Counted from the stretch's first letter, positions 35,172 to 44,151 are shown. The stretch is DNA of 64,000 nt from Chloroflexota bacterium (GCA_020845495.1 JADLFM010000050.1:124001-188000); one strand, 5' to 3'. Notes: generated by a model from the letters alone, not told the origin. A program made the numbers and translations.

Positions 35172-35833
35172 ACGGCGGGCGCCCGGTATTGCCCCTCCCG
35201 ATCGTCATGTTCGTGACAGGGTGCGAGGGATTCCGAGACCGCCGCCTGGAGGACGTGGTGCAGGCGGTGGTTGAGGGCGGGGTGAACGCCATCCAGGTCC
35301 GCGAGAAGTCCATGCCCGCCGGCGAGTTGTACGCGGTGGTACAACGCCTCCGCGCCATCGTCGGCAATCAGGCGCTGCTGCTGGTCAACGACCGTGTCGA
35401 TGTCGCACTGGCCGCGGGTGCGGACGGTGTACAGCTTGGCGAATCCGGACTGCCGTGCGAGGCGGCTCGCCGGCTGGCGCCGGATCTGGTGCTCGGCCGC
35501 TCGGTGCACGACGTGGCGCGGGCCGCTGAGGCAATCCAGAGCGGTGCGGACCTGCTCGTCGTCGGGACCATGTTTGCATCAACCTCTCACCCCGGGTCGC
35601 TCACCGCTGGCCCGCCGCTGATCCGGAAGATCGCGGCGAAGACGACGCTGCCGTTGATCGGTATCGGCGGGATCACCGCCGGCAACGCGGCGCAAGTCAT
35701 CGGCGCCGGGGCGAGCGGAGTCGCGGTCATCAGCACAATCGCCGGCGCTCCCGACCCGCGCGAAGCGGCGGCGCGGTTGGTCGCAGCCGTTACCGAAGCC
35801 TGGCCGACCGCGCCCTTGCACAAGCGGCACTAG
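35168..35833 (+). CDS. tenI: ThiE/TenI-family protein, probably the thiazole tautomerase TenI
   Basis: 221 residues of the TIM-barrel thiamin phosphate synthase superfamily. The features point to TenI, not ThiE: IQVREKS at strand 2, [37 protein letters not shown], and no GxTxTK phosphate motif ([12 protein letters not shown] instead). A true ThiE with that motif is encoded separately at 44690-45376. TenI converts the ThiG product to the aromatic tautomer, consistent with overlap with thiG by four bases. Basis: family pattern recall; an alignment with TenI and ThiE would settle it. Confidence 0.8.
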   Translation: MNGGRPVLPLPIVMFVTGCEGFRDRRLEDVVQAVVEGGVNAIQVREKSMPAGELYAVVQRLRAIVGNQALLLVNDRVDVALAAGADGVQLGESGLPCEAARRLAPDLVLGRSVHDVARAAEAIQSGADLLVVGTMFASTSHPGSLTAGPPLIRKIAAKTTLPLIGIGGITAGNAAQVIGAGASGVAVISTIAGAPDPREAAARLVAAVTEAWPTAPLHKRH

Positions 35834-36021
35834 CGGTTCGTGCTGTGCTGGCCACTGCGCTGAAGTGCCTGCCGCGACCGGCTCGCGAGCGATGGGCAGC
35901 GCCACCCTGGGGATACTCGATCGATCTCGGCGCGGCAGACGCACGCGGCTGGCGCGTCGACATCGTTTCGCTGGCTGCGCTCTCGAAATGCGCGGCAGCC
36001 AGCGACAAGCAGAGGACCACG

Positions 36022-36222
36022 ATGCAGCTTCAAGTCAATGGAAAACCCCGCGAAGCGGTGGACGGCGCCTCGCTCCTGGCCTTCCTCGAGCAGGCGGGAA
36101 TCGATCACCGCATCGTTGCGGTCGAGCGTAACGGCACGATCGTCAAGCGGGACCGATTCGCGGAGACACCCCTGGCTGAGGGGGACCAACTCGAGATCGT
36201 GCGGATGGTCGGCGGCGGCTGA
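36022..36222 (+). CDS. thiS: Thiamin biosynthesis sulfur carrier ThiS
   Basis: 66 residues of the beta-grasp ubiquitin-like sulfur carrier, beginning MQLQVNGKPREAV and ending in the required C-terminal Gly-Gly (MVGGG). ThiS is adenylated and thiocarboxylated by ThiF-type enzymes (not in this window) and donates sulfur to ThiG. ATG 36022 has AGAGG 6 bases upstream. It follows tenI after 188 bases with no separate promoter recognised. The open frame continues upstream but that part lacks homology and coding character. Confidence 0.93.
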   Translation: MQLQVNGKPREAVDGASLLAFLEQAGIDHRIVAVERNGTIVKRDRFAETPLAEGDQLEIVRMVGGG

Positions 36223-36230
36223 GCATCGGG

Positions 36231-36254
36231 CGGCCTGCCCATTCGGGCAGGCCG
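36231..36254. terminator. Perfect hairpin after thiS
   Basis: CGGCCTGCCC 36231-36240 pairs with GGGCAGGCCG 36245-36254 around an ATTC loop, 8 bases after the thiS stop. No U-tract. Closes the thiamin operon. Confidence 0.65.
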
Positions 36255-36343
36255 TAACCTCCCTCGATGGCTGATGTGGCCTGCCCGCGGTGGCGCCTAC
36301 AGTCTCTCCAGAAGGGGCGCACTGACGCCCTGGGAGGTACGAC

Positions 36344-37267
36344 ATGAGCGAACAGCAAGCGCCGTCGGCGCTCGCCGCCCTTTCCGACAGTCTGGCGGAC
36401 GCGGTCGAGCGTGCAGGGCACTCTGTGGCACGCGTGGATGCGCGGCGGCGACAGTCCGCGAGCGGCGTCATCTGGACGGCCGATGGCTGGCTTGTCACCG
36501 CCGATCACGTGCTGGAGCGTGACGAAGATCTCGTCATCGGGCTGCCGGATGGCCGGACCGTCCCCGCTCGGCTCGCCGGACGCGATCCCGGCACCGATCT
36601 CGCGCTGCTCCGGGCCGACGTCCAGGGACTGACGCCGATCGAGCGATGCAGCGGGAGCCCGCGAGTGGGGAGCCTGGCGCCAATCGTCGCGCGCCCGGAC
36701 TCGTCGATTCGGGCGAGCCTGGGCGTCATCAGCGCGGTGCGGGGGCCGGTTCGGACGCTGCATGGCGGCCGGATGGATGGCCTCATCTTCACCGATGCCA
36801 TCTTCTACCCGGGCTTCTCGGGTGCTCCGCTGCTCGACGGCTCGGGCGCGATGGTCGGGCTGGCAACGTCGCGGTTCGGCGGCGGGCAGGGTGCCGGCGT
36901 CGCAATCCCGCTGGCAGTCGTCGAGCGAACCGTGATCGCGCTCCAGGGGCATGGCCGAGTCCGCCGCGGCTTTCTCGGGGTCACCAGTCAGCCCGTCGCG
37001 TTGCCCGAGCCGATTCGCCAGCGGGCTGGGCTTGGCGAGCAGACGTCCGGACTGCTCGTCGTCGGCGTTGAAGCGGACGGTCCCGCCGAGGTGGCCGGCG
37101 TCACGATTGGCGATATCGTCGTCGCACTCGGCGGCGAGCCGGTCCGCGATACCGGCGATCTCCGCGACCTCCTGGGCGGCGAGCGAGTCGGGCAGGCGTC
37201 AAGCCTGCGCATCGTGCGGGGCGGCGAGCCACGCGAGTTGAGCGTGACAATCGGCGAGCGCGCCTGA
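36344..37267 (+). CDS. HtrA-like serine protease with PDZ domain
   Basis: 307 residues. Trypsin-like domain with His55 (VTADHV), Asp85 (GTDLALL) and Ser159 in GFSGAP, a variant of the usual GNSGGP, followed by a PDZ domain (~215-300; GLLVVGVEADGPAEVAGVTIGDIVVAL). No signal peptide or anchor is visible, so it may act in the cytoplasm or be exported otherwise. ATG 36344 has GGAGG 6 bases upstream. A second trypsin-like protease without PDZ follows, which suggests the pair work on related substrates. Confidence 0.9.
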   Translation: MSEQQAPSALAALSDSLADAVERAGHSVARVDARRRQSASGVIWTADGWLVTADHVLERDEDLVIGLPDGRTVPARLAGRDPGTDLALLRADVQGLTPIERCSGSPRVGSLAPIVARPDSSIRASLGVISAVRGPVRTLHGGRMDGLIFTDAIFYPGFSGAPLLDGSGAMVGLATSRFGGGQGAGVAIPLAVVERTVIALQGHGRVRRGFLGVTSQPVALPEPIRQRAGLGEQTSGLLVVGVEADGPAEVAGVTIGDIVVALGGEPVRDTGDLRDLLGGERVGQASSLRIVRGGEPRELSVTIGERA

Positions 37268-37307
37268 GGATCTTCCGTATCTGGCTGCCTGTATGACTCT
37301 CGCAGGG

Positions 37308-37325
37308 CGCCTGCCGACGCAGGCG
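37308..37325. terminator. Small hairpin between the two proteases
   Basis: CGCCTGC 37308-37314 pairs with GCAGGCG 37319-37325 around a CGAC loop, 41 bases after the first protease. No U-tract. Confidence 0.4.
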
Positions 37326-37399
37326 TCCGTTGTGAGGGCAGTCCGGATGGCGCCACGGGCTCTGCGCGAGCCTTCGCCACCCGCTGAGGAGCACCCACG

Positions 37400-37984
37400 A
37401 TGGCTGAAATCCTGACGATGCCTGAGGTGGAACTGGCGCTCGCGCAACTTGCCGCACGGCTGCGGGTGAGCGTCGTCGAGATCCGCTCGGCCGCTGGCTT
37501 CGGCGCCGGCACGATCTGGCGGCCGGACGGCATCATCCTGACCAATCACCACGTCGTACCGCCCGACCGAGTGTTGGTGCGTTTCGCGGACGGGCGTGAG
37601 GCACTGGGCGGCGTCATCGCACGCGATGTATCCAACGATCTCGCCGTCGTCCAGGTTCGCGGCGTGGGCCTGCCCGCGGCCGAGCGGCGCGAGGCGGCGA
37701 CTCTGCGGCCCGGCGAACTGGTGATGGCGGTCGGGCACCCGTTCGGACAGCGCGGCGCGATTTCACTCGGGATCGTCACTGCCGCCTGCCGGCCGGTCGG
37801 AGGGCGGCGGCTGGTCCAGGCCGACGTCGCGCTGGCGCCGGGCAACTCGGGCGGGCCGCTGGCCGATACCCTCGGACGCGTCGTCGCCATCAATGCCATG
37901 GTCGGTGGTAACCTTGGCCTGGGCGTCCCGAGCGAGTTCGCCGACGTGCTCGTCCAGGCGGCCCTGCGCGAGCGCGCCGCTTGA
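37400..37984 (+). CDS. Trypsin-like serine protease without PDZ domain
   Basis: 194 residues containing only the protease domain: His51 (LTNHHVV), Asp80 (SNDLAVV) and Ser150 in APGNSGGP, all intact. No signal peptide, membrane segment or PDZ domain is seen. ATG 37400 has GAGGAG 8 bases upstream. It is related to the preceding HtrA-like gene but lacks the regulatory domain, so it may be constitutively active or controlled by a partner. Confidence 0.88.
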   Translation: MAEILTMPEVELALAQLAARLRVSVVEIRSAAGFGAGTIWRPDGIILTNHHVVPPDRVLVRFADGREALGGVIARDVSNDLAVVQVRGVGLPAAERREAATLRPGELVMAVGHPFGQRGAISLGIVTAACRPVGGRRLVQADVALAPGNSGGPLADTLGRVVAINAMVGGNLGLGVPSEFADVLVQAALRERAA

Positions 37985-38127
37985 CTCGAAGAGTCCGCCA
38001 TGGGCGTTGCTGATGGGGCACGCGGCCGGGAGCCGGGTCAGCCTGCGACGTTTGCTGGATGTATGCCGCTCGCGCGCTCCTCGCCTGACTCAGGCCCTCG
38101 TCGCACCGGCCGCTCGGTGAGCGTGTG

Positions 38128-38763
38128 ATGCGTGTAGCGGTTGTCTCTCCCCTGCCAACCGTCCGGGCCGGTCTCCGCGCGCTGCTGGAGGCCGGCGGCG
38201 CGGTCGTCGTGACCGAGGCGGCCGCGCTCGGTCCGGAGGCGCTGAGCCCCGATTCGGCGCCTCCGGACGTGGTGGTGGTCGATCCGTACCCAGATGCTGC
38301 CGTCGATCCGGCCTGGGCGGCTGGCATCGTCGACGCCGGCGCGAGCCTCGTCGTCCTGGGTGACGGCCGCGACCTGGCGCGACTCGCAGCCGGCCTGATC
38401 GGCCACACCTGGGCGTACCTCGGCCGTGACACCGACGCCGATCGGCTCGGCGCGACGCTCGCGGCACTTGGACACGGGCTCGTTGTGCTCGCGCCCAGCA
38501 TCGGGGACGACCTGCTCGCCGGGCGTGCTGGCGCGCCTCACACCCGCTCGGAGGCGGAAGATGTAGACGATCTGACGGCCCGCGAGCGTGAGGTGCTGAC
38601 TCTCGTGGCGCTCGGCCTGACGAACAAGGCGATTGCGCGGCGCCTGAGCATCAGCGACCATACCGTAAAGTTCCATGTCGCCGCGATCCTGGCAAAGCTC
38701 GGGGCGGCCAGCCGCGCCGAGGCGGTTCACCTCGGCGCACGGCGAGGACTGATCGCGCTCTGA
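38128..38763 (+). CDS. NarL/LuxR-type regulator with degenerate receiver domain
   Basis: 211 residues. N-terminal receiver-like domain (~1-120): the usual acidic pair is replaced by Ser-Pro (VVSPLPTVRAG), although an Asp remains at the phosphorylation position (VVVVDPYPD). The C-terminal LuxR helix-turn-helix is complete (LTAREREVLTLVALGLTNKAIARRL). Phosphorylation is therefore doubtful; binding of another signal or protein may control it. ATG 38128 is preferred (GGTGAG 6 bases upstream) over GTG 38125. It lies directly after two proteases. Confidence 0.85.
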   Translation: MRVAVVSPLPTVRAGLRALLEAGGAVVVTEAAALGPEALSPDSAPPDVVVVDPYPDAAVDPAWAAGIVDAGASLVVLGDGRDLARLAAGLIGHTWAYLGRDTDADRLGATLAALGHGLVVLAPSIGDDLLAGRAGAPHTRSEAEDVDDLTAREREVLTLVALGLTNKAIARRLSISDHTVKFHVAAILAKLGAASRAEAVHLGARRGLIAL

Positions 38764-38771
38764 GCGGCCGG

Positions 38772-39707
38772 TCAGGACGAGAGCGCGGCCACGGTTGCTT
38801 TGAGCGACGCGCCGTCCTCGACGTTCAGGGTACGCACGTTCCGGCCCTTCGTACAGCGTTGAATGAGGCCGCTCAGCACCTTGCCCGGCCCGACCTCCAC
38901 GAAGGTGTCCACCCCCATCTCGACCATCGTTTCCACGGACTCTCTCCAGCGCACCCGTCCCGTAATCTGGGGCATCAGCGCAGCCTTCAGTATGGCCGGA
39001 TCCTCCGAGGCGGCAGCGGTCAGGTTGGAGACGACCGGGATGCACGGCCTGGCAAACGCGGTATCCGCCAGGAGCGGTGCGAACGCTTCCTCAGCGGTCG
39101 CCATGAGCGGCGAGTGGAAGGCGCCGCCGACCGGTAAATCGCGAGCCCGTGCGCCATCAGCTCGCAGTTCGTCGGCCACGGCGGCGACGGTTCTCACGTC
39201 ACCCGAGATGACGATCTGGCCGGGCGCATTGTCGTTCGCATTCGCCACGATGCCTCGGTCGCGCCAGGACGCTACCGCTTGATTGACGCAATCGAGCGTT
39301 GCACCGAGCACTGCGACCATCGTCCCCGGCTGTGCGGCCGCGCTTCGCTCCATGAGCGCGCCCCGCTCGATCACGAGACGCAGGCCGGCCTCGAAGTCGA
39401 GGACGTCAGCCGCGACGAGCGCCGAGTATTCGGCCAGGCTGTGGCCGGCCGCTACGACGGGTCGGATGCCCCGCTCTTCGAGGGCGGCGAGACAGGCGCA
39501 GTTGACGGCGAAGATCGCAGGCTGTGCATTCGACGTCCGGATCAGTTCCTCTTTTGGCCCGTCGAGCGTGAGCGCCTTGACGGCCGGCGCAAGCTCGCCG
39601 AGCCGGTCGAGGACTCGTGTGGCCGCCGGCGAGACCGCTACGATGTCCGCCCCCATGCTGACTGCCGCCGACCCCTGGCCAGGGAAGACGAACGCCACTC
39701 TACCCAC
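38772..39707 (-). CDS. fabD: Malonyl-CoA:ACP transacylase
   Basis: 311 residues, FabD family, which loads malonyl groups onto acyl carrier protein for fatty acid synthesis. Hallmarks are the N-terminal FVFPGQGSAAVSMG, the nucleophile Ser90 in GHSLAEYSAL (Ala replaces the common Gly of GHSLGEY) and the catalytic His in GGAFHSPLM. GTG 39707 has GGAG 9 bases upstream. It is convergent with the LuxR-type regulator, separated by 8 bases. No other fatty acid gene adjoins; fabL lies elsewhere in the window. Confidence 0.92.
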   Translation of the reverse strand: MGRVAFVFPGQGSAAVSMGADIVAVSPAATRVLDRLGELAPAVKALTLDGPKEELIRTSNAQPAIFAVNCACLAALEERGIRPVVAAGHSLAEYSALVAADVLDFEAGLRLVIERGALMERSAAAQPGTMVAVLGATLDCVNQAVASWRDRGIVANANDNAPGQIVISGDVRTVAAVADELRADGARARDLPVGGAFHSPLMATAEEAFAPLLADTAFARPCIPVVSNLTAAASEDPAILKAALMPQITGRVRWRESVETMVEMGVDTFVEVGPGKVLSGLIQRCTKGRNVRTLNVEDGASLKATVAALSS

Positions 39708-39746
39708 GCGCGCTACTCCAGGCCGCCGGTCGCGGCACGTCGGTGG

Positions 39747-39752
39747 AGTGTA
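39747..39752 (-). promoter_or_regulatory. -10 box for fabD
   Basis: TACACT on the minus strand, about 40 bases before the fabD GTG. No clear -35. Confidence 0.35.
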
Positions 39753-39883
39753 CCCGCTAGATACCCTGATGCGGCCGGGCCACCCCATCGGCAGCCCGAT
39801 CGTTGTATCGTTCGCGCCGAAGGGGCCTGGGTCGGCATAGTTGGTGCCGGCCGCTGCGCGGCCTTGCCGTGGAGGATCGATCC

Positions 39884-41146
39884 GTGCTGAAAACGACCCG
39901 CTGGCTGGTCTTGCTCGCCGTCCTGCTCGTCGGGTGTGGGAGCCCGGCGCCGACGCCCACCACCCCGCCAGGGTCCACCGCCGCCTCACCCGCCGCTGGC
40001 CAACCCACCACCGTTGCCGCGCCGCCGTCCCCGCTTCCGTCGCCGACGCCTTCGCCCTCCCCAACACCGATCCCACCCACCGCCATCAAGATCGCGACGG
40101 TCGCCTCACTCGGTGCGTGGCCCATCGAAGTTGCCGACAAGCAGGGGTTCTTCCGAGCCCAAAATCTGGTTCTCGACCGCTCGACCGACCCCAAGCTCGA
40201 CGTCGCGGCGGAGGTAGCCAAGAGCGGCCGGGATCTCGGCGTCGCGACGACGGATGACCTCATCCGCTCAGGGCGCGGCGGGCAGGCGCTCGTGATGATC
40301 GGCGGAACCGTGAACCGGGCGCCCTATAGCCTGGTCGCGGCCCGTGACGTCCCAGGCTTCGCCGAGTTGAAGGGGAAGATTGTCGGCACGGCTGGCCCGA
40401 AGGATGTCTCGACGGCGCTGCTGCTCCGGATCCTCCGCGCGAAGGGGCTGTCGCCCAACGACGTCGAGCAGACTGAGTTCTCCGATCCGAACGTCCGCGA
40501 GGCAGCGGTAATGAACGGTACGGCGGGCGCCTCAATCCTGGAGCCGCCCCAGAGCAGCCGCCTGCTCGCGAACGGGTTCTCGTCGCTGGCCGAAGCGTCG
40601 GACATTGTGCCCCAGTTCCAGGCCGAGGGGATCGTGGTTCGCCCGGACTGGGCGCGACAGCATGAAGATACCGTGGTGCGCTTCCTACGCGCGGTCATTC
40701 AGGCCGAGCGCTGGATCACGACGCCAGCGAACCGTGACGGCGCGACTGCCCTCCTGGCGACCACCCTCGGCATCTCGGGTGATGAGGCGAAGGTGGTGTA
40801 CGAGCGCTTCGTGGTGAAGATGCCGGCGATTCCCCCAGACGGCGACGTCGACGTGCTGGGCGTTCGCGCCGTCATCGACCTGCTGGCTGACGTCGCGCCC
40901 GACGAAGTCGCGGCGTCGTCCGGTCAGGCGACGGCGCCCGCCGCCTCACCACTACCAGTCGCGTCGCCCCCACCCCTGGCCTCGCCGGGCGCCGTGCGCT
41001 CGCCAGTCGCCAGCCCGACCACCCGGCCAACTGTACCCTCACCCTCGCCAATCGCACCGCCTCCAGCCCGACCGGGCCAGGTCGATCCGACCCGCCTGAC
41101 CGACACCACGTACCTCCAGCGCGCCAGGGCGTCGTCCGGGCGGTAG
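39884..41146 (+). CDS. ABC transporter substrate-binding lipoprotein, NitT/TauT-like
   Basis: 420 residues. Short signal with lipobox LLVGC (Cys16), then a Thr/Pro/Ser-rich linker, then a periplasmic-binding domain of the nitrate/sulfonate/taurine or pyrimidine-precursor type (IKIATVASLGAWPIEVADKQGFF; LKGKIVGTAGPKDVSTALLLRILRAKGL; GTAGASILEPPQSSRLLANG). The C-terminal ~60 residues are a Pro/Ala/Ser-rich tail. GTG 39884 has GGAGG 8 bases upstream. No permease or ATPase genes are adjacent, so it is an orphan binding protein here. Substrate unknown. Confidence 0.85.
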   Translation: MLKTTRWLVLLAVLLVGCGSPAPTPTTPPGSTAASPAAGQPTTVAAPPSPLPSPTPSPSPTPIPPTAIKIATVASLGAWPIEVADKQGFFRAQNLVLDRSTDPKLDVAAEVAKSGRDLGVATTDDLIRSGRGGQALVMIGGTVNRAPYSLVAARDVPGFAELKGKIVGTAGPKDVSTALLLRILRAKGLSPNDVEQTEFSDPNVREAAVMNGTAGASILEPPQSSRLLANGFSSLAEASDIVPQFQAEGIVVRPDWARQHEDTVVRFLRAVIQAERWITTPANRDGATALLATTLGISGDEAKVVYERFVVKMPAIPPDGDVDVLGVRAVIDLLADVAPDEVAASSGQATAPAASPLPVASPPPLASPGAVRSPVASPTTRPTVPSPSPIAPPPARPGQVDPTRLTDTTYLQRARASSGR

Positions 41147-41284
41147 TGAGGGCGGCCCCGACGGATCGGCCGACACCTGACTACCGCTGCTGCTTCGTGA
41201 GCCCGAACGCCTGGGTGTAACTCGCCCGGGCGGTTGCAGCCGTGCGCGGCCACCGCTGCCTCTGGGAGCGGCCAAACCTGGCGC

Positions 41285-41318
41285 GGGTGAGGGTCGTCTC
41301 TTTGACAGACCCTCACCC
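41285..41318. terminator. Perfect hairpin in a REP-like element between convergent genes
   Basis: GGGTGAGGGTC 41285-41295 pairs with GACCCTCACCC 41308-41318 around a 12-base loop. The following CCGACCCTCTCCTGTCAGGGCCGG resembles the repeat near 6557. Confidence 0.55.
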
Positions 41319-41377
41319 CGACCCTCTCCTGTCAGGGCCGGGCGAGGGTGCAACGAGATGGTGAATCTGAGTGAGCG

Positions 41378-44098
41378 TCAGGCGTCTCCCTGTTGAAGCG
41401 TTACCAGATAGATGCATCCCAGATAACCGCGAAACTGATGGCGTCGGCGCGGCGATGCTGTCCAGTAGACAGGTGCTCCGCCCTCGTCGGACGCGCTGCA
41501 CCGGGTCGGCGTATCAGTCGTAAGTACGATTTCGAGAGCGGCGCCGAGGGTGACGTGCTCGTGACTTGACCCACCTGGTGTGGGGTGTCTTGTTGGCGGC
41601 GTATCCGGTTCAGGGACGACGTACAGAATGTCGAGCCGCAGCCCGTGAAGCGGCAACTGCGCGAGGCCGTAGCGCCGCCCGGGCGCCAGCAGAGATGGGG
41701 GCAGGTTCGGAACTAATGCGAACGACGGCCGGGCCGCTGGTGAGTCGATGACGCGCGGCAGCGCAGATGCAGTTGGCAGCGCGCTGTCAGGCGGCGGCTT
41801 GAATGGGTCGTGCGTCTCAGGGCAGCTCGCCGGCAGACGGGGTACGCGATGAGGTAGGACCGGGATGGCGCCCTCGAGGAATCCGAACACCTGACGTACC
41901 AGCAGTGAGGCCGTGTTGGCGCCCCAGCCGTATCCCTCGCACGAGCCCCAGGTCGACAGGTCGAGGGGCCAATACTCACGGGCGACGCCCGGCGTCGGCC
42001 AGGCGGTGCCTGGCACCGTTCGGACGTCGAGCTCGGCGTAGACCCGATCCACGATTTCGGCCGCTATTCGGCCTGTCAGCGCGCGCGCGCCGGCCGCGAG
42101 GCCGGCTTCCAGCACCACGTAGCTCCAGGATGGCCAGAGTGTCCAGGGCGGCCCGCTGTAGGCATCAAGTTCGTGAACGAGGGCTACCGTCTGGTCGCGG
42201 TCGGCGATGCCGGCGAGCAGTGGCGTAAACGCGAGCGCCGAGTAGCGGCAGGGATCGATGCCCCAGTAGTTGGCCTCACCGCTCGGCGCCAGGAAGCGTC
42301 CATGGCGAGCGTCCCAATCGCGGAAGCGGCCCTCGCCTGGATCCCACAACTGGCGGGTGCGCTCGGCGTACTGCGCGGCCACGGTATGCCAGTATTCGGC
42401 GTCGCTGGCCTTGCCGAGCGCTTCCGCGAACCGTGCGAGCACGCCTGCCGACTGCGCCATTGCGGCCTGGAGCTCGACCGGGCGCACGTATGCCGAGACC
42501 ACGTTGTCGCCGGTCCGCTCAGGGTCGAGGCGAGGGGTGTCGTCCTCGCCGGCCTCCCAGGTGCAGCGATAGACGGCCCAGCCGGCGGCATCGGTGCGCT
42601 CGGCTAGCCACCACTCGGCGTAGCGCGTGAGATACGGGTAGATCGCCGCCAGCCAGCCACGGTCGCCGGTCAAGGCGTAGAGCCGTTCGAGGTTGTAGAA
42701 CGGGATGCACCAGGCCGGCGACGTGCCGCAGACACTGCCGTCCTTCGCCACCATGTTCGGCTCGCCGCCCTGGAAGATACAGGGCACGTTCGGGGCAGGG
42801 GCGTCGCGGAACAGCGAGAGGAGGGCACGCTGCGCCAGGACCGGGCTGGCATAGGCGAGGCGAACCATGTCGAGCGTGCCCTCGGCGACGACGGCACGCG
42901 GCCATTGGATCATCCAGGCTGGCCAGACGTCGCAGAAGACACCGCCAGGCGGCATGACGCACATCCGGGTCGTTTCCAGGTCGTAGACCCAACCCCGCCG
43001 CCACGCCGAGGGCCAGTCGCCGACGAGGCGAGCCGCACCGCGCCAGAAGGCATCGTCTTCGGCATAGGCGCGTTCGACAGCCGCTCGAACGACCTCGCCC
43101 GGAGACTCGGCTGCAACCGCCGACGCGGGGTCAGAAGAGACGGGCGCCGGGTCGAAGGCTTCCACAGCGGAGGCTCCCACCAGCATCCCGACTTCACGTT
43201 CCTGCATGGTGGGGTCTGGCTGCTTGCCGGCACCGGTCGCATCCGTCTGACGGGACGCCAGAGCATGGGTGGCGCCGCACGCCGTGCTCACCGTGACCGC
43301 CAGGCCGACGACCTGGCACGCGACGTCCTCACGGCCTTCGAAGCCTGGAGCGAGACCAGGAGCGAGACCAGGAGCGTCGAGCGCTGCCGGGCCGACGCAG
43401 GCCGCGTCGAGCGCGGCGGTCTGGAGCCTGACTGAGCCGTAGGGCGCCCCAAGGTCGATCTGCGCGACGGCCGAGCGGTCAGGCTTCGCCGGTGTCACGT
43501 GCCCGCCGGGGCCATCTGCCTGCGCACGGTCGACGTCATGCATCCCGCTCGTTGTGCGAACTCGCCAACCCACCAGGGCGATAACAACTTGCACTGGATC
43601 GGTGATACTCCGCGATCCTGAGCATCGTTCGCCCGCCGTGGGCGCACGGTCCTCGTCCGATGTCTCCCACACGATTTCGAGGCCGAGGGTGTCGCGCCGG
43701 ACGAGCGTAAAGCGCGCCTCCCAGATTCGCTCGAATGCCCTCCAGCGGTAGGCAAGCAGACGTGATGAGTGGTGCGGGCTGACCAGATCGACCGCGTCGA
43801 ACTCAGCACGCGTCCTGAGTGGTGTGCCTAACCCGCCCGCCCTGGCCTCGCCGGGGAGCATGACGACGACGTCGCAGCCGGCCTGCGCCCCAAGTGCCCA
43901 GGTCAGCCGCCAGCCCAGGCCGACCGTATCGCGGCTGCTCCGCAGGACACCCCCGTCGCCGTCGTTCCACGACGTGGCCCCCGAAAACGGATTCGCAAGG
44001 TAGCCATGGGGTGTGTAGTCGTCGTCCGGGAAACCGCCTCGCGAGCGGGCGCCCTGGGCGGAGGCATCCGGTGGGAAGGGATCGTGAATTGCGCTCAC
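41378..44098 (-). CDS. Large glycoside hydrolase with (alpha/alpha)6 domain (GH63/mannosylglycerate-hydrolase-like)
   Basis: 906 residues. The central ~450 residues look like the six-hairpin helical barrel of GH63/MGH-type glucosidases: LTGDRGWLAAIYPYL, TWEAGEDDTPRLDPERTGDNV, DAEYWHTVAAQYAER, SGEANYWGIDPCRYS, WTLWPSWSYVVLEAGL and WGSCEGYGWGANTASLL. The first ~330 and last ~130 residues are poorly recognisable. Catalytic acids cannot be assigned with certainty. GTG 44098 is the start; a TACACT -10 ends 5 bases before it and no Shine-Dalgarno is seen. No signal peptide, so probably cytoplasmic. Confidence 0.8.
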   Translation of the reverse strand: MSAIHDPFPPDASAQGARSRGGFPDDDYTPHGYLANPFSGATSWNDGDGGVLRSSRDTVGLGWRLTWALGAQAGCDVVVMLPGEARAGGLGTPLRTRAEFDAVDLVSPHHSSRLLAYRWRAFERIWEARFTLVRRDTLGLEIVWETSDEDRAPTAGERCSGSRSITDPVQVVIALVGWRVRTTSGMHDVDRAQADGPGGHVTPAKPDRSAVAQIDLGAPYGSVRLQTAALDAACVGPAALDAPGLAPGLAPGFEGREDVACQVVGLAVTVSTACGATHALASRQTDATGAGKQPDPTMQEREVGMLVGASAVEAFDPAPVSSDPASAVAAESPGEVVRAAVERAYAEDDAFWRGAARLVGDWPSAWRRGWVYDLETTRMCVMPPGGVFCDVWPAWMIQWPRAVVAEGTLDMVRLAYASPVLAQRALLSLFRDAPAPNVPCIFQGGEPNMVAKDGSVCGTSPAWCIPFYNLERLYALTGDRGWLAAIYPYLTRYAEWWLAERTDAAGWAVYRCTWEAGEDDTPRLDPERTGDNVVSAYVRPVELQAAMAQSAGVLARFAEALGKASDAEYWHTVAAQYAERTRQLWDPGEGRFRDWDARHGRFLAPSGEANYWGIDPCRYSALAFTPLLAGIADRDQTVALVHELDAYSGPPWTLWPSWSYVVLEAGLAAGARALTGRIAAEIVDRVYAELDVRTVPGTAWPTPGVAREYWPLDLSTWGSCEGYGWGANTASLLVRQVFGFLEGAIPVLPHRVPRLPASCPETHDPFKPPPDSALPTASALPRVIDSPAARPSFALVPNLPPSLLAPGRRYGLAQLPLHGLRLDILYVVPEPDTPPTRHPTPGGSSHEHVTLGAALEIVLTTDTPTRCSASDEGGAPVYWTASPRRRHQFRGYLGCIYLVTLQQGDA

Positions 44099-44103
44099 AC
44101 GTC

Positions 44104-44109
44104 AGTGTA
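44104..44109 (-). promoter_or_regulatory. -10 box giving a probable leaderless glycoside hydrolase mRNA
   Basis: TACACT on the minus strand with only 5 bases (GACGT) before the GTG start at 44098. It overlaps the control region of the divergent Nudix gene. Confidence 0.4.
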
Positions 44110-44115
44110 GCCGGC

Positions 44116-44121
44116 TAGAAT
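44116..44121 (+). promoter_or_regulatory. -10 box for the Nudix gene
   Basis: TAGAAT, 30 bases before ATG 44152. No good -35 is seen. Together with the -10 on the other strand, two divergent promoters share a 53-base gap. Confidence 0.4.
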
Positions 44122-44151
44122 GGAAGGTCTCGTCCAATCTGGAGAGTCCTG

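Noticed and set aside
35845..36021. N-terminal extension of ThiS
   Set aside because: In-frame but ThiS normally starts at MQLQVNG with its own ribosome-binding site; extra residues lack family support.
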